The notes beneath the pieces are model-generated. The model was not told the origin of the DNA, ran no database searches, and saw nothing but the letters and a program-made list of their open reading frames with translations. 44,763 nucleotides of DNA from Bacteroidaceae bacterium (GTDB taxonomy: Bacteria > Bacteroidota > Bacteroidia > Bacteroidales > Bacteroidaceae). A program made the translations under genes and the position numbers. The stretch lies in NCBI GenBank assembly GCA_024398755.1, contig JAKSIQ010000012.1:1-44763 (forward strand), written 5' to 3'. The stretch's first letter is position 1. Every line of letters starts with the position of its first letter. Positions 7,135 to 14,864 of this stretch are shown here, in pieces.

Positions 7135-8196
7135 ATGACTTTCCATTCTCTCATACTGCTGCTGGCCGACTGCCTGCGCACTTCGATTCTGGTTACTGGA
7201 CTGGTAATCATTATGATGATGTTGATAGAAGTTTTCAATCTGAGGTCAGAAGGGCGCATGATGGGCTCATTGGGCAGGCGCAGAGTCTGGCAGGTGATAC
7301 TTTCTTCGCTGTTAGGTTCTGTTCCCGGATGTATGGGCGGTTTTGCCAGTGTGTCAATGTACAATCATGGAATGATCAGTTTCGGTGCTCTTGTAGCCAT
7401 GATGATTGCATCGTCCGGCGATGAGGCCTTTGTCATGCTGGCCATGTTCCCGGAGCAGTCGGCTTGGATATTTCTTCTTCTTTTCGTCGTGGCAGTGGTG
7501 GTAGGACTTGTCATCAATGTCTTCCATAAGGGAGCCACGGAAAATGACACGTGCCATTCCATGGAGGTACATGCCGAAGACGTGAATCATGCACATGAAC
7601 ATGAATGCCGCCATTTCGGATGGAAACGTATCGTGCTGATACTTGGAACTTTGCTGTTCATAGCGGCTTTGCTTATGGGATTGCTTGAAGAAGGCGGTGA
7701 CGAATCGGACTGCACATCTTTCAGTCTTCTGTCCGAGGAATGGATGTATTGGCTGTTCTCCATTCTAAGCCTGGTTCTCATTGCAGTCCTTTGCTTTGCC
7801 AAAGACCATTTTGTTGAGGAGCATCTGTGGCACCACATAGTATGTCATCATCTGCCAGGTATTCTGGCATGGACTGCGGGAACTGTTTTTGTTGTCGGTC
7901 TGCTGATGCAGAGCCTTGACCTGAATGCATGGATAAGTGACAATACGGCAATAATGATACTGCTTGCGGCACTGGTGGGGCTTATTCCAGAGTCTGGCCC
8001 TCACCTTGTGTTCGTCACAATGTTCGCTGCAGGAGTGGTACCCATGCCGGTACTTCTTGCCAGTTGTGTCAGTCAGGACGGACATGCTTCACTTCCGCTC
8101 CTTGCTGAGAGCCGTTCCAGCTGGCTGAAGGCAAAACTTGTCAATCTTATTGTGGCGCTTGCTATCGGATATATCTCTTTGTCTGTCGGATTTTAA
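7135..8196 (+). CDS. Putative 10-TM heavy-metal/manganese exporter (ArsP_2-like)
   Basis: The 353-residue protein has about ten hydrophobic segments in two halves. The first half has SSLLGSVPGCMGGFASVSMYNHG (key part GSVPGCMGG) and the second GLIPESGPHLVFVTMFAAG, an internal pseudo-repeat with conserved Gly/Pro typical of the 'putative 10TM heavy-metal exporter' family, often annotated as a putative manganese transporter. Residues 131-164 form a hydrophilic loop rich in His, Glu, Asp and Cys (HAEDVNHAHEHECRH at 146-160), a likely metal-binding site. It starts 3 bp after the FecCD stop, so uptake and export components are co-expressed. The substrate is inferred from family annotation only. Confidence 0.78.
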   Translation: MTFHSLILLLADCLRTSILVTGLVIIMMMLIEVFNLRSEGRMMGSLGRRRVWQVILSSLLGSVPGCMGGFASVSMYNHGMISFGALVAMMIASSGDEAFVMLAMFPEQSAWIFLLLFVVAVVVGLVINVFHKGATENDTCHSMEVHAEDVNHAHEHECRHFGWKRIVLILGTLLFIAALLMGLLEEGGDESDCTSFSLLSEEWMYWLFSILSLVLIAVLCFAKDHFVEEHLWHHIVCHHLPGILAWTAGTVFVVGLLMQSLDLNAWISDNTAIMILLAALVGLIPESGPHLVFVTMFAAGVVPMPVLLASCVSQDGHASLPLLAESRSSWLKAKLVNLIVALAIGYISLSVGF

Positions 8197-8199
8197 GGT

Positions 8200-8216
8200 C
8201 TGGCACGGTTTTTGCA
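8200..8216 (+). promoter_or_regulatory. Sigma-54 (RpoN) -24/-12 promoter of the efflux operon
   Basis: CTGGCACGGTTTTTGCA matches the sigma-54 consensus YTGGCACGnnnnTTGCW at every defined position. The GG (8202-8203) and GC (8214-8215) are 12 bp apart, as required. Transcription would begin near 8227, 15 nt before the ATG of the TolC-like gene. No TAnnTTTG element competes with it in the 45-bp gap. No enhancer-binding activator gene lies in the window. Confidence 0.85.
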
Positions 8217-8241
8217 AGAGGTATGTTAAATAGGAAACGAT

Positions 8242-9735
8242 ATGAAAATCTACGGATTTCTTGCATCATTTGCAGTTTCAATGGCATTTGCCATGCCGTT
8301 GTCGGCGCAGACAACACTTACTCTCGAAGAGTGCAGAACCAAGGCTCTTGAGAACAGTTCCCAGTCAAAAATAGCCCGTGAGAAAGTCAATGCGGCGACT
8401 TATGACAAGAAGGCGGCTTTTGCCAATTATCTGCCAAAGGTCTCTGCTACAGGGCTTTATCTGCATAATTCAGAAGATATTTCGTTTTTGAGTCCTGAAA
8501 CCCAGTCGCAGGTCTCAACTCTTGGTAATTCTTTTCAGAACGTTGTGACCGATGTCCTGACAAGCAATTTGTCGGACATTAAGATTCTCAGTCAGTTTGT
8601 ATCAAAACAGGATATACAGAAGTTTGTTGAGAATCTGACACCTGAGCAGGTGAGAGAACAGTTGAACCGTATTGGTGGGGAATTGGCTGACAACCTGTCA
8701 GTGGATCTGGACAATGTGTATGTGGGCATGGTAAGCGTTGAGCAGCCTCTGTATGTAGGTGGCAAGATACGCGCATATAATAATGTTACCGATTATGCAC
8801 GTGAGCTTGCATCGGTCCAGATGCAGGGCGAAGATGAGAAAGTCATTCTTGCAGTTGACGAGGCATATTGGCAGATTGTGTCTGTGGCAGCCAAACTGCG
8901 TCTGACTGACCAGTATGTGGAATTGTTGGAGCAGATGGAACACAATATAGTTGCGTTGCAGTCTGAAGGACTTGCAACCCAGTCTGATGTCCTGTCTGTC
9001 CGTGTCAGATTGAATGAGGCCCAGATGTCACAGGTTAAAGCATTGAACGGTCTTGCCTTGTCACGAATGCTGCTGTGCCAGCTTTGCGGTCTGCCGCTTG
9101 ACAGTGACATTTCTGTAGCTGACGAGGGCTGCGAGCTTATGTATGTCAGCAAGGACTCTGTATCCTATACGCCTGAAAGCATAATTGAAAACCGTACCGA
9201 GTTGAAGAGTCTTGACCTTGCTGTTAACATGTACAATGAAAAGGCTCGTATTGTCCGCGCTGATTTTCTTCCGACAGTGGCACTTACCGGCAATTACGTA
9301 CTGACAAATCCATCGGTCAGGGGCGGTGTCAAGTATGATTTCAATGATATGTGGAATGTCGGGCTGGTAGCCAAGTTGCCGCTTTTCCATTTCGGAGAGG
9401 GAATGAACAAGTACCGCCGCGCCAAAAGCGATGTTCTGATGACTCAGTATCAGCTTGACGATGCCATTGGAAAGGTTAACCTTCAGGTCTCTCAGTATGA
9501 AATGAAAATTAAAGAGTGTGATTCCCGTCTGGCAATGTCTGAAAAGAATCTGGATAGTGCCAGCGAGAATCTGAGGGTGGCCAATGTCGGGTTTTCTGAA
9601 GGTGTGGTAGAACCGTCTCTTGTGATGGCGGCTCAGACAGCATGGCTTAAAGCCAACAGTGAGCAGGTGGATGCTACAATAGAAAGAATAATGGCCGATG
9701 TCTATCTGCGTCAGGCAATTGGAATGTTGAAATGA
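8242..9735 (+). CDS. TolC-family outer membrane efflux protein
   Basis: The 497-residue protein has a signal peptide (MKIYGFLASFAVSMAFAMPLSA, cleavage before QTTLTLEEC). The mature part is a TolC/OEP protein: TLEECRTKALENS at the start is the typical first helix, and two long helical repeats follow with YVGMVSVEQPLYVGGKIRAY (key part QPLYVGGK) and the second-half counterpart LVAKLPLFHFGEG. It would form the outer-membrane channel of a tripartite exporter. It is the first gene behind the sigma-54 promoter. Its TGA overlaps the ATG of the HlyD-like gene (ATGA at 9732-9735), showing translational coupling. Substrate is unknown. Confidence 0.93.
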   Translation: MKIYGFLASFAVSMAFAMPLSAQTTLTLEECRTKALENSSQSKIAREKVNAATYDKKAAFANYLPKVSATGLYLHNSEDISFLSPETQSQVSTLGNSFQNVVTDVLTSNLSDIKILSQFVSKQDIQKFVENLTPEQVREQLNRIGGELADNLSVDLDNVYVGMVSVEQPLYVGGKIRAYNNVTDYARELASVQMQGEDEKVILAVDEAYWQIVSVAAKLRLTDQYVELLEQMEHNIVALQSEGLATQSDVLSVRVRLNEAQMSQVKALNGLALSRMLLCQLCGLPLDSDISVADEGCELMYVSKDSVSYTPESIIENRTELKSLDLAVNMYNEKARIVRADFLPTVALTGNYVLTNPSVRGGVKYDFNDMWNVGLVAKLPLFHFGEGMNKYRRAKSDVLMTQYQLDDAIGKVNLQVSQYEMKIKECDSRLAMSEKNLDSASENLRVANVGFSEGVVEPSLVMAAQTAWLKANSEQVDATIERIMADVYLRQAIGMLK

Positions 9736-10757
9736 AACATATTTTGGATATGAAGGAGACTGATGAAAAAGACAAAGTTCAGAGATTGAACATAGCTGTG
9801 TCGCTGATCTGTTTTGCAGCTGTCATTGCAGTTGTATGCGTTGTCGGCTATCTGACTGCCCGTAACAGCGAACCTGAATACATACAGGGACAGGCCGAGG
9901 TAAGTGAATACCGTGTTTCCAGTAAGGTACCAGGCAGGATTGAACGTATTTTCGTACAGGAGGGACAACAGGTCCGGGCAGGTGACACATTGGCAGTTCT
10001 GTATACTCCTGACATTGATGCCAAACTTGCTCAGGCGCAGGCTGTCCAGAATGCTGCAACCGCCCAGAACGCCAAGGCCCAGAAAGGAGCGCGCGAAGAA
10101 CAGATTCAGGGCGCATACGAACTCTGGCAGAAGGCCAAGGCCGGTCTTGAAATATACGGGAAGTCTTATAAAAGAGTGGAAAGCCTTTTCCAGCAGGGGG
10201 TTGTCAGCGAGCAGAAACGCGACGAGGCCAAGGCCCAGTATGATGCGGCTGTAGCAACTGAAAGGGCTGCTGAATCGCAGTATAGAATGGCTGTGAACGG
10301 TGCTGAAAGAGAGGTGAAGGAGATGGCTGAAGCCCAGATGCATCAGGCACAGGGTGTTGTGGCAGAAGTGAATTCATACATTGCCGAAACCATTCTTACC
10401 GCAAGTATGGATGGCGAGGTCAGTGAAATATTCCCTATGGTCGGTGAACTTGTAGGAACGGGTGCTCCTATTATGAACATAGCAGTCATGGATGACATGT
10501 GGTCCAGTTTCAATGTCAGAGAAGACTTGCTTAAAGATCTTGGAATGGGAACAGTCTTTGAGGCCTACATTCCGGCTCTGGACAGAACTGTCCAGATGAA
10601 GGTCACGTATATGAGAGATCTCGGTTCGTATGCCGTATGGCGTGCAACAAAAGCTAAGGGCCAGTTTGACCTGAAGACTTTTGAGGTCCGTGCCGTACCG
10701 TTCAGAAAAATAGAAGGGCTGCGTCCGGGAATGAGTGTGGTTATTGAAAAGAAGTAA
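9732..10757 (+). CDS. HlyD/EmrA-type periplasmic adaptor protein
   Basis: This 341-residue protein has one N-terminal membrane anchor (about residues 21-43) and then the HlyD layout: a biotinyl-lipoyl half-motif (SSKVPGRIERIFVQEGQQVRAGDTL, key part GRIERIFVQEGQQV), a long Ala/Gln/Lys-rich coiled coil at about 95-215, the second lipoyl half (TASMDGEVSEIFPMVGELV) and a beta-barrel ending in GLRPGMSVVIEK. It links the inner-membrane ABC-2 proteins to the TolC-like channel. It overlaps the upstream gene by 4 bp and precedes the first permease by 3 bp. Confidence 0.93.
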   Translation: MKHILDMKETDEKDKVQRLNIAVSLICFAAVIAVVCVVGYLTARNSEPEYIQGQAEVSEYRVSSKVPGRIERIFVQEGQQVRAGDTLAVLYTPDIDAKLAQAQAVQNAATAQNAKAQKGAREEQIQGAYELWQKAKAGLEIYGKSYKRVESLFQQGVVSEQKRDEAKAQYDAAVATERAAESQYRMAVNGAEREVKEMAEAQMHQAQGVVAEVNSYIAETILTASMDGEVSEIFPMVGELVGTGAPIMNIAVMDDMWSSFNVREDLLKDLGMGTVFEAYIPALDRTVQMKVTYMRDLGSYAVWRATKAKGQFDLKTFEVRAVPFRKIEGLRPGMSVVIEKK

Positions 10758-10760
10758 ATC

Positions 10761-11933
10761 ATGCCGTTGACAAAGCATGCGGTGCTGAAAATAGCATACA
10801 GGGAACTTCGGAGAATGACGTCCAGACCCCTGTATGTCCTGAGCATGGTTATTGCACCACTGTTCTGCTACATATTCTTTACCTCTCTGATGAAAGAGGG
10901 ACTTCCTGAGAATCTGCCCGCCGGTGTCGTTGATGCCGACAACTCATCGGTCTCAAGAAATATTCTCAGAAATCTGGACGCATACCAGCAGACAGGGTTC
11001 ATAAGGCAGTATTCCAATTTCGCCGAGGCTCGCAATGCAATGCAGAAAGGTCAGATTTACGGATTCTTCTATATTCCCAAGGGTCTTGAACATGATGCTT
11101 CGAATCAGAACCAGCCGCTGATATCAATCTATACCAACGGCTCATATCTGATTCCGTCAAGTCTGCTGTATAGGGACATGAAGACTATGGCAACCATGGC
11201 AAGTGCGGCTGTGGGACGTCAGGTCCTGCTTGCCAAAGGCGCAGGAATGGATCAGGCTATGGGATTCCTGCAACCTATTCAGATTGACATGCATGCACTT
11301 GGGAATCCCATGTTGAACTATTCCGTTTATCTTACCAATACGCTGCTGCCTGCAATTCTGGCTCTGATGGTTCTTATGATAACCTGCTTCTCAATTCATA
11401 CCGAGCTCAAGGACGGAACAGCCAGAGAATGGCTTGATATGGCAGACGGTGACATTCTCAGGGCTGTAAGCGGCAAGCTTCTGCCTCAGACGGCTCTGTT
11501 CATACTTATGGCGGCAATATACCTTATTCTATTATATGGGATTCTGGGCTTTCCGCATAACAATGGAATCTGGCCAATGGCACTGGCTGCGGTAATGCTG
11601 ATACTCGCTTCGCAGGGATTTGCCGTATTCATAGCATCGGCCATACCGTCATTGAGATGGTCGCTAAGCCTTTGCACTTTGTGGGGTGTGCTTTCAATTC
11701 CCATAAGCGGATTCTCTTTCCCGGTAATGGGTATGCCTCCGGTTCTAAGAGCATTGTCATGGCTGTTCCCGTTAAGGCACTATTTCCTGATATATGTGGA
11801 CCAGGCATTGAATGGAGTTCCATTCATGTGCAGCGCATGGTTCTATGTGGCTTTGCTGGGTTTCATGATAATGCCTCTGCTGGACATCTGGCTTCTTAAA
11901 AGGACTGCATACAAATACACTTATCTGCCATGA
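10761..11933 (+). CDS. ABC-2 type transporter permease (first of two)
   Basis: The 390-residue protein follows the ABC-2/YhhJ-YbhR plan: an N-terminal membrane segment (VLSMVIAPLFCYIFF), a large extracytoplasmic domain of about 150 residues beginning LPAGVVDADNSSVSRNILR, and five or six C-terminal membrane segments containing SIHTELKDGTAREWL (the family's 'ExxxGT..ll' coupling helix). Normally it works with an ATP-binding protein, but none is encoded in the operon. It overlaps the next permease by 4 bp (ATGA at 11930-11933). The paired permeases share architecture with modest sequence resemblance, which suggests a heterodimer. Confidence 0.9.
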   Translation: MPLTKHAVLKIAYRELRRMTSRPLYVLSMVIAPLFCYIFFTSLMKEGLPENLPAGVVDADNSSVSRNILRNLDAYQQTGFIRQYSNFAEARNAMQKGQIYGFFYIPKGLEHDASNQNQPLISIYTNGSYLIPSSLLYRDMKTMATMASAAVGRQVLLAKGAGMDQAMGFLQPIQIDMHALGNPMLNYSVYLTNTLLPAILALMVLMITCFSIHTELKDGTAREWLDMADGDILRAVSGKLLPQTALFILMAAIYLILLYGILGFPHNNGIWPMALAAVMLILASQGFAVFIASAIPSLRWSLSLCTLWGVLSIPISGFSFPVMGMPPVLRALSWLFPLRHYFLIYVDQALNGVPFMCSAWFYVALLGFMIMPLLDIWLLKRTAYKYTYLP

Positions 11934-13177
11934 TTGAAAATATCAGAAAAATACTGTTCGTATGCGGAAGGGAACTGAGAAAGACGGTTTCCGATTCAGG
12001 TGTCATGGTATTCTTCCTTGTGGTTCCTTTGCTGTATCCTCTTCTGTATGCCTATCTGTACAGTGGAGAGGTGGTACGTGAGGTGCCTGTCGTGGCAGTC
12101 GATCAGAACAGAAGCGTCATGAGCCGTGAGTTCCTGAGAAAGACTGATGCTACGCCAGACCTGCATATTGTGCAGTATTGCAGCGATATGGAAGAGGCCA
12201 GAAATCTGATGTACCATCATAAGGCTTATGGCGCTATACTTGTGCCGGAAGATTTCAGTTCACGTCTGACGTCTGGACTTCAGGCTACAGTGGGCACATA
12301 TTGCGATATGAGCGGACTTCTTTACTACAAGTCTTTGCTCAGTGGAACTACCATGGTGTCGCTTGATATGAACAGGGATATCCAGAAGGAGAAACTGGCC
12401 GGACTGACAAGCGAACAGCTTGAAGTGCAGACCATGCCAATCAGAAACGAATACATCACGATGTTCAATCCTGCAAACGGATTCCAAAGCTTCATCATTC
12501 CTGCAATACTTATTCTGATTATACAGCAGACTATGGTGCTTGGTGTGGGCATGATGGCCGGTACCGAATATGAACAGAGAAAGACCGGACGCCTGCTTCT
12601 TGGTGGAGAATATAATAATCCGCTGCTTGTTCTTATCGGAAAGGCTTTTGCCTATTTGCTGGTCTATGCGCTGATGTCGGTGTATCTGCTTATGCTGGTG
12701 CCATATCTGTTCCATATGCCACAGTTGGCGCATCTGTCAACACTTGTGGCATTTATGGTTCCGTTACTTCTGGCGTGTGTGTTCTTTTCGATTGTGCTGG
12801 CATTCTTTGTCAGAGACAGGGAATCAGGCTTCCTCTTGTTTGTCTTCGTCTCCGTCCCGCTGGTATTCATGTCCGGAATATCATGGCCGGCTTCAAATAT
12901 TCCAGCGTTCTGGCGTGTCCTGTCCGTGATATTCCCGTCAACTCATGGAATAAACGGATTCTGCAGAATTGCAGGTGACAGCGCACTTCTTGGAGATGTG
13001 GTTCATGAATATATCAGTCTGTGGATTCTGGCTGCGGTATATTTTATGTTGGCATTGCTGGCATTCATAAATTTCTACAGGTCAAAGCATATTCCGGGGT
13101 ATGAGTTCATTAAAGAAATCCACGACAAGGTCAGACAGCGTAAGAACCGGTCTGACAGGAATCAGTCCAACGGGTGA
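11930..13177 (+). CDS. ABC-2 type transporter permease (second of two)
   Basis: The 415-residue protein repeats the architecture of the preceding gene: an N-terminal segment (VMVFFLVVPLLYPLLYAYLY), an extracytoplasmic domain starting VPVVAVDQNRSVMSREFLRK, then C-terminal membrane segments with AGTEYEQRKTGRLLLGG as coupling helix and FMSGISWPASNIPAFW as the conserved late loop. The last residues are basic (KVRQRKNRSDRN). It is the end of the sigma-54-driven operon. Its 3' end overlaps the 3' end of the convergent FecB-like gene by 16 bp, so no separate terminator fits between them. Confidence 0.9.
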   Translation: MIENIRKILFVCGRELRKTVSDSGVMVFFLVVPLLYPLLYAYLYSGEVVREVPVVAVDQNRSVMSREFLRKTDATPDLHIVQYCSDMEEARNLMYHHKAYGAILVPEDFSSRLTSGLQATVGTYCDMSGLLYYKSLLSGTTMVSLDMNRDIQKEKLAGLTSEQLEVQTMPIRNEYITMFNPANGFQSFIIPAILILIIQQTMVLGVGMMAGTEYEQRKTGRLLLGGEYNNPLLVLIGKAFAYLLVYALMSVYLLMLVPYLFHMPQLAHLSTLVAFMVPLLLACVFFSIVLAFFVRDRESGFLLFVFVSVPLVFMSGISWPASNIPAFWRVLSVIFPSTHGINGFCRIAGDSALLGDVVHEYISLWILAAVYFMLALLAFINFYRSKHIPGYEFIKEIHDKVRQRKNRSDRNQSNG

Positions 13178-14220
13178 TAGTAATTTGCGGTAAGTCCGCT
13201 TTCCGGATGGATAATTGCAATGAAGTCATTCAGCAGTAATTCGGGGTGGAATGCCGTCTCTTCAAAATATGGAGTTCTATAAACATCGCATACCCATATT
13301 TTCCTGTTCTGGAATGGAAGAAAACGTGAATATCCGCTAAAGTCTTTTTCCAGTTGACCGTATGTCAGATTGCCGCTCGTACTGTTCTTGAGAAACCAGA
13401 TATCACTGTCTTGTGCCTTTTCATACACACTTTCAAAAGCAAGTGGAATGGAACCGCTTCCGCTCATATCCGCAAACGCATAATCGGCACCGGCATCGGC
13501 AAGCATGATGCCTATGGTACTCATGCCTCCGGCGGTGTACCATGCAGAACCGCTACGCGTGTCCAACATGACTTTCGGATTGTCATGGAAGTCTGATGTC
13601 AGACCTGCAAGCGATTCGTATCGGTCGCGAATGACATTGAACAGAGAGTCTGCCTTGTTCTCTGCACCGAACAGCCGTCCGTAGAACCGGATCCATTCCG
13701 CCCTTCCCAGTGGTGATGTTTCCATGTAGTCCGCACATTGTATCAGGGGAATGCCCAATTTTTCAAGTTGGGCATAACCGTTTCCTTCAAAGGGGGAGAC
13801 GAATATGGCATCAGGACTGATTTCCAGAATTTTTTCAATGTTAGGATACATTCCGCTGCCACAGTCTGCAATGAGCCTGTCGTCAATCATGGCGTGAATA
13901 GTTGTGTCGGATATGTATTCCGGTTCGCAGACACCGGCAATATGGTCAGCGACGCCCAGTTCAACCATAAGGGCAGCCAGGCTGTTGTTGGTCACGACCG
14001 CGTGCCTGAAAGGTCTGTCAACTGTAAGTTCCTGAAGCATGGCGCCTTCCTTCCATGGGTTGGCAATTGAAACTTCCAATCCGCCATTGTCATAACTCAT
14101 TCCCAACAGAGAAGCATGCTCTATAATGCCATGGTCGATACCGCAGTTACGGCTCCCATCGCAACCGGTCAGAACAACAGCTAGTAGAGCGATAAGTCTG
14201 TATCCTCTTGACAGAATCAT
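13162..14220 (-). CDS. FecB/BtuF-like substrate-binding lipoprotein
   Basis: This 352-residue protein is an ABC-type periplasmic binding lipoprotein. The signal peptide ends in a lipobox (VVLTGC, Cys20). The mature part is the class III binding fold of iron-siderophore, heme or cobalamin receptors: an N-lobe with SLAALMVELGVADHIAGVC, IEKILEISPDAIFVSPFEG at the lobe boundary, and a C-lobe with GIMLADAGADYAFAD. It lies downstream of an SGNH hydrolase gene (ATGA overlap at 14217-14220) and at the end of the recJ operon. The likely permease partner is the FecCD gene at 6100-7131; no ATPase is encoded in the window. Ligand not determinable. Confidence 0.88.
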   Translation of the reverse strand: MILSRGYRLIALLAVVLTGCDGSRNCGIDHGIIEHASLLGMSYDNGGLEVSIANPWKEGAMLQELTVDRPFRHAVVTNNSLAALMVELGVADHIAGVCEPEYISDTTIHAMIDDRLIADCGSGMYPNIEKILEISPDAIFVSPFEGNGYAQLEKLGIPLIQCADYMETSPLGRAEWIRFYGRLFGAENKADSLFNVIRDRYESLAGLTSDFHDNPKVMLDTRSGSAWYTAGGMSTIGIMLADAGADYAFADMSGSGSIPLAFESVYEKAQDSDIWFLKNSTSGNLTYGQLEKDFSGYSRFLPFQNRKIWVCDVYRTPYFEETAFHPELLLNDFIAIIHPESGLTANYYHPLD

Positions 14221-14861
14221 TTTTTGAAAACAGTGTTTAGAACTATTCCGGCTATTATGCTGTCGGCTTCTTCTGTAGGATGAATGGTGTCCGGGAAATA
14301 TTGGCGCTGTCCCTGGAAAGGAGTGTTAAGGTCAACAATCTTGAGATTCCTTTCCTGTGCAACTGTTTTGATTTGCGGGATAATAAATCCTTCAATTATA
14401 CTGTCATTTATTGACCACGCATGTCCCATGGCAGGAGTTGGCAGCATCAGCCATATTTCAGGCTTTGATGGCAGTACACTGATTTCATCCAGAATGGCTT
14501 CCATATCTGTCTTGAATTTCTCCGGTCCCTGCCAGTTATATGTTTTGCTGTCATTGGTGCCGAGCATTAGTGTGACAATCTGCGGGCCGAATGCAAGTGC
14601 GTCTTTATAGGCCTGTTCGTTAATATACGGCATGTCGGTGCCGCTCATTGCAGTTACACCGCAGACACCGAAGTTGCGTACGTCAAATCTGCTGCCAAGC
14701 TGCTGCTGGAGCAGGGCAGGGTAGGTGTCATTCTCTCTGTCTGCAATTCCATGTCCGTATGTGATGCTGTCGCCGAGACAGGCTACTCTGATTGGGGTGT
14801 TCTCACATGAAGCTGCGCACAATGCCATTGCTGCTGCCAATATCATTCCAAATGCTTTCAT
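14217..14861 (-). CDS. SGNH/GDSL-type esterase lipoprotein
   Basis: The 214-residue protein starts with a lipoprotein signal peptide (lipobox CAASC, Cys19). The SGNH blocks are visible: LGDSITYG with nucleophile Ser32, a Gly in NFGVCGVTA, LGTNDSK with the Asn of block III, and DTIHPTEEA with the catalytic Asp and His near the C-terminus. This family hydrolyses acyl or acetyl esters, often on polysaccharides. The particular substrate cannot be read. It begins 3 bp after the DAHP synthase/chorismate mutase stop and overlaps the FecB-like start by 4 bp, so it belongs to the minus-strand operon. Confidence 0.9.
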   Translation of the reverse strand: MKAFGMILAAAMALCAASCENTPIRVACLGDSITYGHGIADRENDTYPALLQQQLGSRFDVRNFGVCGVTAMSGTDMPYINEQAYKDALAFGPQIVTLMLGTNDSKTYNWQGPEKFKTDMEAILDEISVLPSKPEIWLMLPTPAMGHAWSINDSIIEGFIIPQIKTVAQERNLKIVDLNTPFQGQRQYFPDTIHPTEEADSIIAGIVLNTVFKK

Positions 14862-14864
14862 TAT

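Noticed and set aside
9711-10343. A 210-codon minus-strand frame opposite the HlyD-like gene
   Set aside because: Shadow of a coiled-coil coding sequence; no start signal or homology.
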